Shown piece by piece: positions 39,691 through 50,929 of a stretch of 64,000 bases of DNA. Every line of letters begins with the position of its first letter. Positions within the stretch are counted from its first letter, which is position 1. A program made the position numbers and the translations under genes. This stretch comes from Rhyacophila brunnea (Eukaryota > Arthropoda > Insecta > Trichoptera > Rhyacophilidae). The stretch spans positions 1,612,001-1,676,000 of the forward strand of contig JAGYXB010001324.1 in assembly GCA_022495005.1 (NCBI GenBank), written 5' to 3'. The notes beneath the pieces were generated by a model, which worked only from the letters and a program-made list of their open reading frames with translations, ran no database searches and was not told the DNA's origin.

Positions 39691-40077
39691 CGCAAAACTC
39701 ACCTTTGGTTTTCTTTAAACGGTATTTTCGAATATTTGGATAACCTTCTCTTGTTTCTTCATTAACCTCAAAATTTCACACCCTTATTATTTATATCTAC
39801 GTTTATACTAGAACCTCTGTATATACTATGTTCTTAATATAAGAATGGCTTTTTGTAATATATTTTACATTCTCCTTGAGGTTTTATTTAAGCCATCAAC
39901 CACCGAAATCGATCGATAATATTTTTTGGAGAATTTTGTTTAGTTTACGGAATTATAAATGTTGCTATTATTTGAAAGTCGGTAGACTATTAATAGATCT
40001 TTGCTATTTATTTTTTTTTTTTTCTTTTTATGCCTAGAAAATCGTTTTGGTATCGCACGTTACAGATTTTTAGTTGA
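39691..40077. other. Non-coding spacer
   Basis: AT-rich; includes a poly-T run near 40010-40023, followed by the CATATTAA duplication (40078-40085) of the next element. Confidence 0.5.
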
Positions 40078-40714
40078 CATATTAAGGGAATGGGACGATT
40101 TGACACCGCGAACTGGCATCCGCCGATTGGCCTCCGGTAATTGGCCGCCGGTACAATCGGACGCCGGCCCAATTGGACGCCGACCCAATTCGACGCCGAC
40201 CCAATTGGCCTCCGGGAGGATTGGACGCCGCACAGTTGAATTAAATGCGCAAAGGAATAGACGTACGTTACGATTTGTTGGAGTAAGTAAGCAAGTCAGT
40301 TTAATATGCTTCTATCTTCTCAGTAGTTGTACCTTATACATTTCGCACTTGACACATTTTTAATATAGATTGAGAATAATTATTATGCCTTATGATGTTT
40401 ATTAAAAGAAAATAAGCCTTCCCTTTCTAAAACTTAAAGATGTGCATAATCAATTAATTTATTGTCTATACACGGGTACTTATTTATATTTACAACAAAT
40501 ATTAAAAATAATGTTAGATGTTAGAATGAAAACTACATTATATTTCAGCGTTTTATCGACTTAATATTATAATAAAGCTTAAATATGTATATTATGTATA
40601 TTATTATGCATAAATGCGTATTTTAAGATAGTATGAAATTAAAAACAAAATATTAAGTAAGTTATCTGCTAAGTATAAATGTTTCAGTAGTTTGATTGAT
40701 GGTACTGGGTGCTG

Positions 40715-40775
40715 GACAAAATCCCGAAGGCCGAAATCCCGAATGCTGAAATCCCGAATGGCTGAAATCCCGAAA
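40715..40775. repeat. CGGGATTTCGG-type minisatellite, left arm
   Basis: About four ~15-bp units, read as the complement (GAAATCCCGAA). It is the inverted partner of the longer array at 41147-41290. Confidence 0.85.
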
Positions 40776-41146
40776 AATAAAAAAATACAATCATCAATAA
40801 TTGCGCAATTTTTGCAAGAGAGACAAAAACCCATTTTTTTGTGGAAATATAAAAAAAATGTAAAATATACACATCAATAATTGCGCAATCGTGCGCGCAA
40901 CTTTTGTAAGAGAGACAAATCCCATTTTTGCGGAAAATGGGTTTTCCGATTGCGCAATTTTTTCTCAGGAGAGACCATTTTATAGAACGAATGGATTTTG
41001 TGTCTCTTGCAAAAATTGCGCAATATGCGATTGCGCAATTATTGATGTTTGTATTTTACGTTTTTTTATATTTCCACAAAAAATGGGTTTTTGTGTCTCT
41101 TGCAAAAATTGCGCATTATTGATGTTTGTATTATTTTTATTTTTCG

Positions 41147-41290
41147 GGATTTCGGCCTTCGGAATTCCGGCCATTCGGGATTTCAGCGTTCGGGATTTCG
41201 GTATTCGGGATTTCGGCTTTCGGGATTTAAGCTTTCGGGATTTCGGCCATTCGGGATTTCAGCATTCGGGATTTCGGCCTTCGGGATTTC
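41147..41290. repeat. CGGGATTTCGG-type minisatellite, right arm
   Basis: About nine to ten units of roughly 15 bp with small variations (CGGGATTTCGGCCTT, CGGGATTTCAGCATT and similar). The array has about twice as many units as its partner in the left arm, showing expansion or loss after the palindrome formed. Confidence 0.88.
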
Positions 41291-42009
41291 GTTCAGCACC
41301 CAGTACCTACGTAGTTTATCAATCAAACTACTGAAACATTTATACTTAGCAGATAACTTACTTAATATTTTGTTATTAATTTCATACTATCTTAAAATAC
41401 GCATTTATGCATAATAATATATATTTTTAAGCTTTATTATAATATTAAGTCGATAAAACGCTGAAATATAATGTAATTTTCATTCTAACATCTAACATTA
41501 TTTTTAATATTTGTTGTAAATATAAATAAGTACCCGTGTATAGACAATAAATTAATTGATTATGCACATCTTTAAGTTTTAGCGAGGGAAGACTTATTTT
41601 CTTTTAATAAACATCATAAAGCATAATAATTATTCTCAATCTATATTAAAAATGTGTCAAGTGCGAAATGTATAAGGTACAACTACTGAGAAGATAGAAG
41701 CATATTAAACTGACTTGCTTACTTACTCCAACAAATCGTAACGTACGTCTATACCTTTGCGCATTTAATTCAACTGTGCGGCGTCCAATCCTCCCGGAGG
41801 CCAATTGGGTCGGTGTCGAATTGGGTCGGCGTCCAATTGGGCCGGCGTCCGATTGTACCGGCGGCCAATTACCGGAGGCCAATCGGCGGAGGCCAGTTCG
41901 CGGTGCCAAATCGTCCTAGACCCCATATTAATATAAGTGCTATTTTTAATAAAAATACTAATATCAGCTTCTCCTACTTTATTAAATCATGTTTAATTAT
42001 TAGACCACA

Positions 42010-42740
42010 GGATAAATACAGTTTGACACAGGATAATACTTCATTCGATCTACGGCCACGTTCTACATCAACCCCCTTATGAGACTTGCATAGCACATAC
42101 CACTGTTTTGGCACCGCTGTGGACTAAGGAGGGTCGGCTATGGCTACTGAATCCGTGAAATTTTAACAGTTTTTCGTGTCACACTTTCAGCGATATCCAA
42201 AACACATGTCCAGGCCACACAAAGCGCCTCTTCTTGATTCGATCCATCATCAATGATTGATATGTCAGATCACAATTTAGAGTAATATTCGGCAGAAATA
42301 TTGATTTTTAATGGTCAAAATTTAGTAGCTTTGCGCGTTGGTAAGATTCCATGCCTTACAGTCATAAAAGAGTGTAAGTAGAACACACTCGTAGATTAAC
42401 GGCACTTGGTCCTCATATAATGCAAAGTTGGCTTTAACGTGATTTTATGTTTGCCGAAGACAAACTTAACCCTACCATAATTATTCAGATTATTAGTCAA
42501 TGAAAAATAGTGCCGTCGATAGCAACCGTACCTACATCGAAATATTTAAACTTGGTAACTGGCTCGACTGGCACACCGGAAACTCGCAAAGCAATGCTGG
42601 CGTTAATTCATTCAATCATTGTACATGGATTTGGTTTTCACCGCATTCAGACGAAGACCGACACGATTTGAGTTCGGGTTGAGTCTATTCATGGTAACCT
42701 CTAACCATGTCAAAAATTTCTGCGTTGTGTTCTTACTCTA
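42010..42740 (-). pseudogene. Reverse-transcriptase C-terminal half of a non-LTR retrotransposon, frameshifted
   Basis: Minus-strand landmarks in order: RLNPNSNRVGLRLNAVKTKS (the LxxNxxKTK region), VSGVPVEPVTKFKYFDV and AIDGT (the G.PVE.V..FKYLG region), then QVPLIYECVLLTLFYDCKAW, RIKKRRLCVAWTCVL and further degraded C-terminal sequence. Multiple stops and frame changes. The PVEPVTxFKYLG signature differs from the remnants at 12138 and 13390, so this is another retrotransposon lineage. It abuts the foldback element. Confidence 0.8.
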
Positions 42741-44334
42741 AATCACAGTTTTTATTCGCATGAGTTGGTTGCACTAGCATAAGATGATAAGTATATCTCA
42801 CTGTCGACGTTAGCATATTTGGTATATGAAAACGGCTAAATGCTCAAATTAATTTATCAAATTGTCGTTAAACTGTTTAAATTACCAAAAATACTTTATA
42901 CTAAATACTTAAATTTAACGATCTTTATTTTATCTTAAAATAAAATTTCTGTAAGGATAACGGTTAATAAAATATTACCCAAAAATCGTTTTTGTCTAAG
43001 GATTTCAGAGTGGCATCCGACAAATTTGTAATCAGTGACAAAACGGGGTCAGAATCAGTCTAATCAGTCTAAATAATCTAATTTATTAATATTACTACTT
43101 TGTTTATTTAACATATTTTATAGTTTAATGGTTTACTTGACTAAGAAATAAATTAAGGAGATATGAAGCAATATTAATGTTGATGATAATAGAACTAGTA
43201 GAACTATAACTCTGATGTTATACTGAGATAAACAATGATCACATATTCGCACAGAAAATTAATATTTTGTCCATGCAGGCAGGTATGTTACCGATATTTT
43301 CGCATGCTTTGCATATTTATAGCTCTACTACTGATAATAATAATATAGTGCCAAGTATACTCTAAATTATTATTTTCTGATATAGGAAGAAATTTTGTTT
43401 AAACAAAATCTGATGTGTCATATATAAAACGTTAGACGTGTGATAGGAAATTCTTATTTTTGCCATCCACCAAAAACAAAGACGAAGAAATTGCAAAAAA
43501 TTCGAAGAATTTTATCGTAAATTCTATATACTGTCTTGATAGCTTCGATGGCAGGCTGGGAAAACATTATTTTATTTTATATATCACGCTCCTTCAGTTT
43601 TCATAAAAATGTGTATCAAAGGCGCTCACTCCTACAAACAAATAAATAACTTTATAACAGTTCTGTAACCACTCGAATCAAAAACGATCGAACCGAAATA
43701 TTCCCTCGGCTCCTTTGTAACAGAATTTGTGAAGTGGATTTTATATGAGCGTGTTCAGTGTAGAGTGGATACCAACATATACACGCAGACACAAAACTAA
43801 TGGTTATGAAAAAAGGTCATGACTTCTTCAAGACCAAATTGTAACGTAGAAATAGTTCATTTATAAATAAATGTCGCGGGTTATCGAACTTTATCACCCC
43901 GCTTGTGACTATTTTGGGTTACCTTTCGTCATCAATCAGGTGTCAATAAAATATATAGAAACACATATCTACTATTTCAATCACACAATATTTAAAGAAA
44001 TATTTTTTATACGAAATGTATATAGAATATGATATGTATAATAGAATATGTACCTACTGAATATGAGAGATCAAGCTGGCTTAGTTTTTATTAATTCTGG
44101 TTAGTACTGAACTTTAATGATTAACTATACTATATTTACTATCAAATAAGATGCTATTTTAAAATATAATCTTTGCTGATTAAGTATATCGAGTATGAAT
44201 TACAATCTCGGACAGAATTATAAATTCCAGAATTATACATATAAAAACAAGTGAAATATGAGATAACAAATAATAAAAATGGAGACCATATTTTCTTGCT
44301 AAAAGCAGTGAACATTATTAAGTTTTTTTCTGTG
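42741..44334. other. Non-coding stretch
   Basis: No gene or repeat recognised. Confidence 0.4.
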
Positions 44335-44480
44335 TGTGGAAGGTCCTTTTTTGTAATAGATTCTGAGCAGTCGATTGAAAATATTCCCTTCAAATAAGAT
44401 TTGCAAACTTTTTTTAGCTTTTCCAATCCGCCAATTTAAATATATCTTTCGGAATCAGATTTTTATATTTCAATATTATT
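44335..44480. repeat. Anonymous fragment A, copy 2
   Basis: Partner of 23687-23835. Here the minus strand is open for 90 codons (44154-44426): GLEKLKKVCKSYLKGIFSI then DCSESITKKDLPHTEKN, followed by a hydrophobic segment (SPFLLFVISYFTCFYMY). Unidentified; could be a gene or transposon ORF relic. Confidence 0.5.
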
Positions 44481-44524
44481 TTCTTATATAAAACAGTCGT
44501 TTTCTTAACATATATATTTTTAGT

Positions 44525-44720
44525 TATTTTTTAATCGAGATCCCTAGTATGGATATTGGGCGAAGTGAATATTTGCTCAACTCAAGTTCATTCATTGGAT
44601 CCAAATACGCACCAATTAAAAAATACTAAGTATATATTAATTTACCAGTGCGAGATTTAAATTCGTGACCCAAGGTTTCAGAAATTGACACTCGTACTCG
44701 GGGGGCAATTAGATGCTAAT
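44525..44720 (-). repeat. SINE-like family S1, diverged copy with a B-box-like motif
   Basis: The minus strand contains GGGTCACGAATTTAAATCTC, resembling a tRNA B box region. It is followed by GGTGCGTATTTGGATCCAATG and GAGTTGAGCAAATATTCACT, in the S1 order. Confidence 0.5.
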
Positions 44721-46444
44721 TTTAAGGGAAGATTGTAGTTTTACTTTGTAGACATAGAAAGAAGAGTTAATTATAATAATTTTTTTATGTATGTATTATA
44801 TATTTGGATAGTTCAATTTAACCGTGTTGTCCTAATTTAATTAGTATATTGTATTACTTGAAAACAATGGCTTAGTTTTTGGAAAATTCATTTAATAAAT
44901 TATGAACACTGTTTTGAGGTAATAAAAACAAATTGATCGGATTTTAAGACATTGTCGTGGTTTAATTATTTTTAAAAGCAACGAAAAATAATTTTAATAC
45001 AACCTTTTAAATTAGATAGGTACTTTTTTGTTATTTGTAAATCGTGACCTGGGCTAGTAAAGAGTTTTATAACAGAATCAAAAATTTTACTAAACACCGC
45101 TTTGAAAAAGTAGAAATATGAGGAATATGTCCATTATATTTTTTAAAAGATACCATGCCACTTTAAAAAATGATTTTTCATTAAATATTCAGCATTATTC
45201 ATTTACAAAATTTAGATTTTTGTACCGTAGTTTGGTTAATAAGATGTTGTGTTGATTTTTTTAATATAATATAAGAAAATATTTTCTAATGATTTATTTT
45301 GGAGATACAAAATCATTAATTTATGATTTTTTTTCTTTTTGAAATAATTCTAACCATTTTTCCAAATAAAATGCCCCGATCTTGTGTTCAATTCAAATAT
45401 TAAATGTATGATTACCTTTACTGGTTCCTCAATGATAATTACGAGTAACTCCATTGCCAACATCGCTAAACTGAATTATGAAACACAATTAGTGGTAATA
45501 TCGTAGAGAAAAGAAATCATAATATTTATTTAAAATTATTATCATTTTATAGGACAAATACAATATTTAATATTGATGCTTCAAAAATTCGTATCATAAT
45601 ATTATTGTTTTATAATTCGATACCTCTGAATCTAATATTATTTTCGTATCTAGTTTATTGGAAAACATGAGTTTTGATTTTATTTATTTTTACACTCAAT
45701 ATTTTATTTATCTAGCAATATAACATACTTAGATAAATAATATAACAATATAAGTTGCTGTAATGAAAAAAATACTCCTACATCCATATTATTGCAATAA
45801 AGTCGAACCAAAAATGATTAAACTTCCGGGCTCCAATCCATATAGGTATTTATTTATTTTCATAAGGAATACATACGGCTTATAATATTTTGTATGAAAA
45901 AATACGAACATTCGAAACTTACATACTTTATATTGTTTTAGTTTTTTGCTTTAATTTTGAGTATATACTTAAGCTTAAAACTTATATGGAGAAGCTTAAA
46001 GACTATACTTAAAATAAAATATAATGATAGTTTGACCATATAAACTTATTAGCAACGAAATTATTATTATATTCAATCTTGAATGATTTTTAAGAACCGA
46101 TATGATTTTTTTCCTATTAAACATACATAATTTAAAAATAAATTAAAAAAACATACTTGAAAAAGCGTAGAAAAAGTGAGACACTGGAAAAGTCAGTCGC
46201 TCGGAAGTTCTGAATATTTTCAAAACCATATTATTATGTATTAGATTTAATTCCCAAGAGTCATATGGATGTCGATAAGGACTAGAGTAGTGAGCAGGAT
46301 AGTGGAAAGATGTGAGATTTGTGTTTAACTTGGCCTACTAGAATTTTTTTCAATGTTTTATGATGTATTTTAAATACACTGAATTATTAAATTTATACAC
46401 CAAACATAATAGTTCCACAAACATTAAATTATTCACAAAAATAT
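44721..46444. other. AT-rich non-coding stretch
   Basis: Nothing recognised. Confidence 0.45.
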
Positions 46445-46640
46445 ATATATTAATCTTAATGTCACCAAATAGGTTGGCCACAGGATAGACATCGTCATAA
46501 AACACCACACCCTTTCTGCTATCTTGAAAACCACAGAGTTACGAGTGACATTGGTGAGAAAATGAAAATTCATATTTGCAAGTACGAAAATCAACCAACG
46601 AATAAGTAAAAATAAATGTTTTAAAAGAAAAAAAACGGAT
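46445..46640. repeat. Anonymous fragment B, copy 2
   Basis: Partner of 26940-27130. The minus strand here is open for 92 codons (46433-46711) and reads LLKHLFLLIRWLIFVLAN, then MNFHFLTNVTRNSVVFKI and hydrophobic stretches. The conserved NFHF.T..TRNS.VF.I segment between copies suggests past coding function. Not identified. Confidence 0.5.
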
Positions 46641-48419
46641 TGAAATGAATTGTATTGACAGCACATGCAGACAAAAACGTATGGGAGAATTTTATTCATT
46701 TTCATTATCATAGAGACAGAATCCGTACATTTATTTATAAATAAAAAACTTTATTGAGTTCATGGAGTACTCGATTTATTACTTACACATGTGAGAAATA
46801 AATGTCTAATAATTATATTTACATAATGTATTTTCGAATATATTTTAACATATCCTATATTTCAATAGTATTATATAATCATGGAAAAGCTAACAGCTAT
46901 ATGTGTTGAAGTTGTTTAACTTACTAGTTTTTCTATGTCACACAATAATCTGTATATTTTCTGATAAATATTTTTGAAGACGACAAATATTACTCTTCAG
47001 TACGTACACTTTTCCGGATATAACATCACTCAGCGTACATTTTTCACAGAACGACCTTCTTTATATGTTGTTCTTTGAAATGATGTTATTCAAGTAGACT
47101 CTTATTTATAAAAAAAATGAATAGAAAATAAAAAAATGTAAGATATAATAATATGTACCTACTTATTATTTTATAACGAGAAAAATTACATTCCTTTATA
47201 AATTTGAGTCGATGAAACGAAATACAATGTTAACTGCTTCCACGCAAAACAAATTGACTATGGATACATCATTTTAAATATGATAATCTCAGATAATAAA
47301 ATACAATTTAATGCAATACAGTAAAGTGAAGACATCGAAGAAAATCCATTTATCCATACAAAGCGAAAAAAGGTTACCAAGTCTAATTATTAAATTAGCT
47401 GCATGTCATTTATTTACACAATACTGTACATAATATGTATTATATATATGCGTATCTTGCAAGATAGTCTATAATAAGAGTCAAGTTGTGATACTAAATG
47501 GCGAGGTCCAATATTAGCACCCGTTATTGTGTAACTTCAAATGCAATATGGTAACTAGTAAATGAAGATTTTCGATTGCACATTTCGTTCATATTAATTA
47601 ATGTATTACCATTCTTTATGTAAAATAATCATTATTTTCAAAAATAATTTACAATATTACATTCAAAGTATAAGCGATAGCTAGCACTATGATTTCACAG
47701 TTTTGTGCCGCGCTCGGAATATAGTGGATCTTGGTACCATTATTCTCTGCTGTGTATCTTCCAATCTAATGTTGACCAACATAAATATTGGATTGTTTAT
47801 ATGATGTTCACGTCATTTGAGTATCCATCGTGGTCTTTACATATAGAACTCGTTGGGATTTTTATGAGGTATTTATTTTATTATCTACCCAAGTATGAAA
47901 GAAAATAAATATTAAAATATATGCATATTAGGACGTGTCTTGAGGCAATACAAAGTAAGTGAGATCGAGCATATTTGATAAATCAAAATAACAATACAGC
48001 AAGCGTATTTATGTGTAACTCTAAGTAGTTTGTAATACCGTTCAGTGATAAAATGTATTACTAAGAAGAGGGAAAAAAGCATAAAAGGACAAATGAATGC
48101 ATAACATTAATTTACAAAAACTCTGTTTTTCAAACTATTACATAACATGTTAGTCCGATTAAATGTCGATTAAATGGGACACTTCAACTTAGAAATACGT
48201 GAAAGCAACATCAGATAAAATTTGAAAAAATAGAGGTATATATATGGAAGAATGTTGTATACATTTCAGAGTTACTAGATGGTGATGATGCAGGGGAACT
48301 TGAAACTACAAAGTGAAGACCCAGTATTTTTTGGTGACTAGAACATAATAAGTAGGGACATAATAATATATCTCATAATTGAGTATATTCTGTGTAAGCA
48401 TGAGATTTCACCATCACTG
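46641..48419. other. Non-coding stretch
   Basis: A 67-codon plus frame at 47705-47908 is less AT-biased (YSGSWYHYSLLCIFQSNVDQ) but matches nothing I know. Confidence 0.4.
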
Positions 48420-48850
48420 AATAATTCAAGATGGAAAATCTGCTAGCAAGATTGTGACAAGTGTATTTTGGGATAAGAAGAGACCTTTTTCACGGAGTTC
48501 ATACCTTACGCGATAACCATAATATGAAAGAGAACAGAATAACTAGGTAAGGTACTAACAATAGTAGTTTTATCAAGGGGAGAAATCGTGGAAATGTTAC
48601 ATCAAGCATGCTGCTCTTTTAAGAATCGGCAGGTGCGCATGTTGATAAAGGCGCAAGCTGCGATCTGAAGATGTTGATGATATGAACTGTTTGAAGATTT
48701 GAAAAAAATATCTTAAAGGACTCGCTTTTCAAGTGATACAATATCGATAAGGTGGCAAGGTGTTTAATGTTGTAAATGGAATAGTTGATAAAGTGCATCT
48801 TACTTATATACTAACTCTATACGAAGATAATAAAAAAATGATATGATCTG
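48420..48850 (+). pseudogene. Tc1/mariner transposase remnant (mariner-like), frameshifted
   Basis: Plus-strand fragments in the expected mariner order: MRFHHH (the DETWxHH region), GKSASKIVTSVFWDKK (the second catalytic-region motif xVxxVFWDxKG), then in another frame TFFTEFIPYAITI. A degraded RGNVTSSMLLF ... SAGAHVDK follows in place of LLHDNARPHxA, and near the end DKVARCLML resembles the C-terminal YDKCLNLxG. At least two frameshifts and several stops. Terminal inverted repeats were not located. The function in intact relatives is cut-and-paste transposition at TA. Confidence 0.65.
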
Positions 48851-49152
48851 TCATCGCTTTTACGTTTCAATAATAATGAACGCCACTCAAGTGAACGTTT
48901 TAAAATGATAATGTAGATAGACTTGTATAATATAACTGAATCATATTTATATTTGATTTGATTAACTCTTTTCCATTTAAAAACAAAATTTCCTTAAAGT
49001 AATTATAAATCACAAATTACGGAACATACCTTCTTGACATTTGATCGTTTGAAGAATAGACATGCTGGCGGATATCGAATGTTGTCAATAGTATATCTAT
49101 AAATATATCTCTTTTATTTTGTTAACTGTCAATTCATGGTGGAACTGCATTG
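48851..49152. other. Non-coding spacer
   Basis: Nothing recognised. Confidence 0.4.
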
Positions 49153-50929
49153 TATTGTTGTTTTTATTTAATAAAACGCAATTTTTCATAGTACTTATTC
49201 CACTTTAATTAATATATTAGGACTGGTTTCGTCCGCCTCAGTGGGACATTTTCAACTGAATACATTTTTTTAAAACAATATTTATCAAACAAAATTCAAA
49301 GCGATAGAAATAATATAACAATAGGTACATAATAATTATCCGTCCAATAATACCTTCCCAATAACAGACTTATTTAAAACTAATGAGGTTGGACATTAAT
49401 ATTTCATACTACGTCAGGGGCATTAAACAAATTATTTAAAATATTACCAAACCACAAAATATGAAACAATCTACACTTACAATAACATTAATATCAACAA
49501 ATAATTATGATTAGTCAAAATTTACAATAAAAATTTAATAAAAAATAAAATAAAACAATATTATCAATTGAAGTGAGATCGAATAAAAAACAAATACAAC
49601 CAAAATATGAGTCAAAATTAAATAAAAATTAAAATAATAAATAATGTAGAATATATAAAGTTATGTTATGACAATCCCAAATATTAAAAAGGGTATAATA
49701 ATGGAGAAGATACAAAATATAATTGATCATTTAACAAATTAGAATTGGGCAAAAATTTATACCTATTAATTTCTAGGATTTCCTGTTTATCCAATTTTAT
49801 AGATTTCTCATTCAAATGCAGGATTTTAAAATTTTTACTGATATTAAAAGAGTGATTATTTAAACTTAAATGATTTCCAAAAGCTGAAGATTCATTACCA
49901 TTTTTGGCACAGGCTAAATGTTCTTTGATCCTAGTATTAAAAGAACGTCCCATTTGTCCAACATATTTGGCATCACAAGAGTCACAACTTAATAGATAAA
50001 TTCCACTTTGGTTAAGTTTATCTAATCTATCTTTAGTATTCACCAGCATTGAATTCAAATTTTGTGTGTTGTAAAATGTTACATTGAAAAGTTTTTTATC
50101 TATTTTTCTTGAAATATTTTCAGACACTCTTCCTAGGAAACATAATTTAACCCAGCGTTTAATTACACTGGCTTCATCTATCACTAAGCCAGAAGTCACA
50201 TTTAATAAAGCTAATTTTTTAGATTTGCTGGCCAGAATGCGATCAATCAAACGTGAGTCATAACCGTTATTAAAAGCGATTTGTTTAATCGTCTTTAACT
50301 CTAAAGCAAAACTATTTTCGGACATAGGAACCATTAATAAACGATGTATAAAAGCATGGAAAACTGATAATTTATGTGAGATATGGTGTCTAGAAGAGTT
50401 ATTAATAATGTTATCACTGAAGGTATCCTTTCTAAAAATGCTAAATGTATGTTTGTTATTTGTAATATTGATTGTTAAATCCAAGAAGTTAATTGTACTG
50501 TTCCTTAGTTCCATTGTGAATTGAATTGACTTATTAATACTATTTATGTCTTTTAAAAAAATATCTAATTGTTTTTCCGTGCCTGACCACAAAGCTAAGA
50601 TATCATCTACATATTATCTTTACCAGTAAATGATATTTCTAAATGAATTTAAATTGCTAATCTTAGATTCGACTATATCCATGAAGAAATCTGCCAAAAT
50701 AGGAGATAAGGGACTACCCATTGCCAAGCCATTAATTTGTCAATATATGCTTCCATTAAATTTAAAAAAATTCTGATCTATGCAACAATCAGTCACAGAT
50801 TTTATGTCTTTTCTCAACAATGGATTAAGATACTTCATGTCTATAAAGTCCAAGATTGCTGATTTCAAATCCATTATTGGGACACTAGTGAAGAAACTCA
50901 CAACATCAAAGGACAGCTTTATTAAGTGT
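49153..50929 (-). mobile_element. Penelope-like retroelement, 5'-truncated, minus copy
   Basis: Reading leftward from 50929, a 5'-truncated RT continues into a GIY-YIG endonuclease and a ~500-bp 3' untranslated region ending near 49153. The outer part (about 49153-50200) is the inverted repeat of the copy at 50930-51974. The combination of RT plus C-terminal GIY-YIG is specific to Penelope-like elements. The abrupt switch to the opposite orientation at about 50930 creates a head-to-head pair with a ~730-bp unpaired centre. Confidence 0.9.
49684..50929 (-). pseudogene. Penelope-like RT plus GIY-YIG endonuclease, partial ORF with three stops
   Basis: One frame runs from the truncation point: LSFDVVSFFTSVP (RT domain A), GLAMGSPLSPILADFFMD (motif B), YVDDILALWSG (catalytic motif C), FTMELRNSTINFLDLTI. 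A linker follows, then GIYLLSCDSCDAKYVGQMGR and RIKEHLACAKNGNESSAF, the GIY-YIG nuclease with its GIY and YVG signatures, R and EH. Stops occur before motif B (TGA) and just before YVDD (two TAA). From there 302 codons are open to the TAA at 49684. The protein in intact elements reverse-transcribes and nicks DNA for insertion. The N-terminal RT part is missing, so this copy is dead. Confidence 0.92.

Larger units (their letters stand above)
40086..41923. mobile_element. Giant near-perfect foldback element, 1.84 kb, 8-bp target duplication
   Basis: The two halves are inverted copies almost to the centre (loop about 40925-40990). Identical CATATTAA octamers flank it (40078-40085 and 41924-41931). 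Termini are GGGAATGGGACGA and the complement of GGGTCTAGGACGATTT. The outer ~130 bp of each arm is a tandem array of ~16-bp units like CCAATTGGACGCCGAC. Inner arms carry CGGGATTTCGGC minisatellite units and duplicated blocks with ATTGCGCAATTTTTGCAAGA. Arms differ at few positions except for minisatellite copy number, so the element is young or kept uniform by gene conversion. No transposase frame is present; apparent frames of 60-147 codons inside are minisatellite translations. Confidence 0.93.

Noticed and set aside
40001..40363. 120-codon plus frame and its mirror at 41646-41909
   Set aside because: The same sequence appears inverted in the other arm; the reading frame is a by-product of the GACGCCGACC tandem array.
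41147..41290. CRISPR-like array
   Set aside because: Units are ~15 bp, contiguous and without unique spacers; the context is a eukaryotic transposable element.
40891..41414. Overlapping frames of 62-147 codons with GFRxSGFR-type repeats
   Set aside because: They are translations of the CGGGATTTCGG minisatellite and of inverted-arm sequence; frames occur on both strands of a palindrome.
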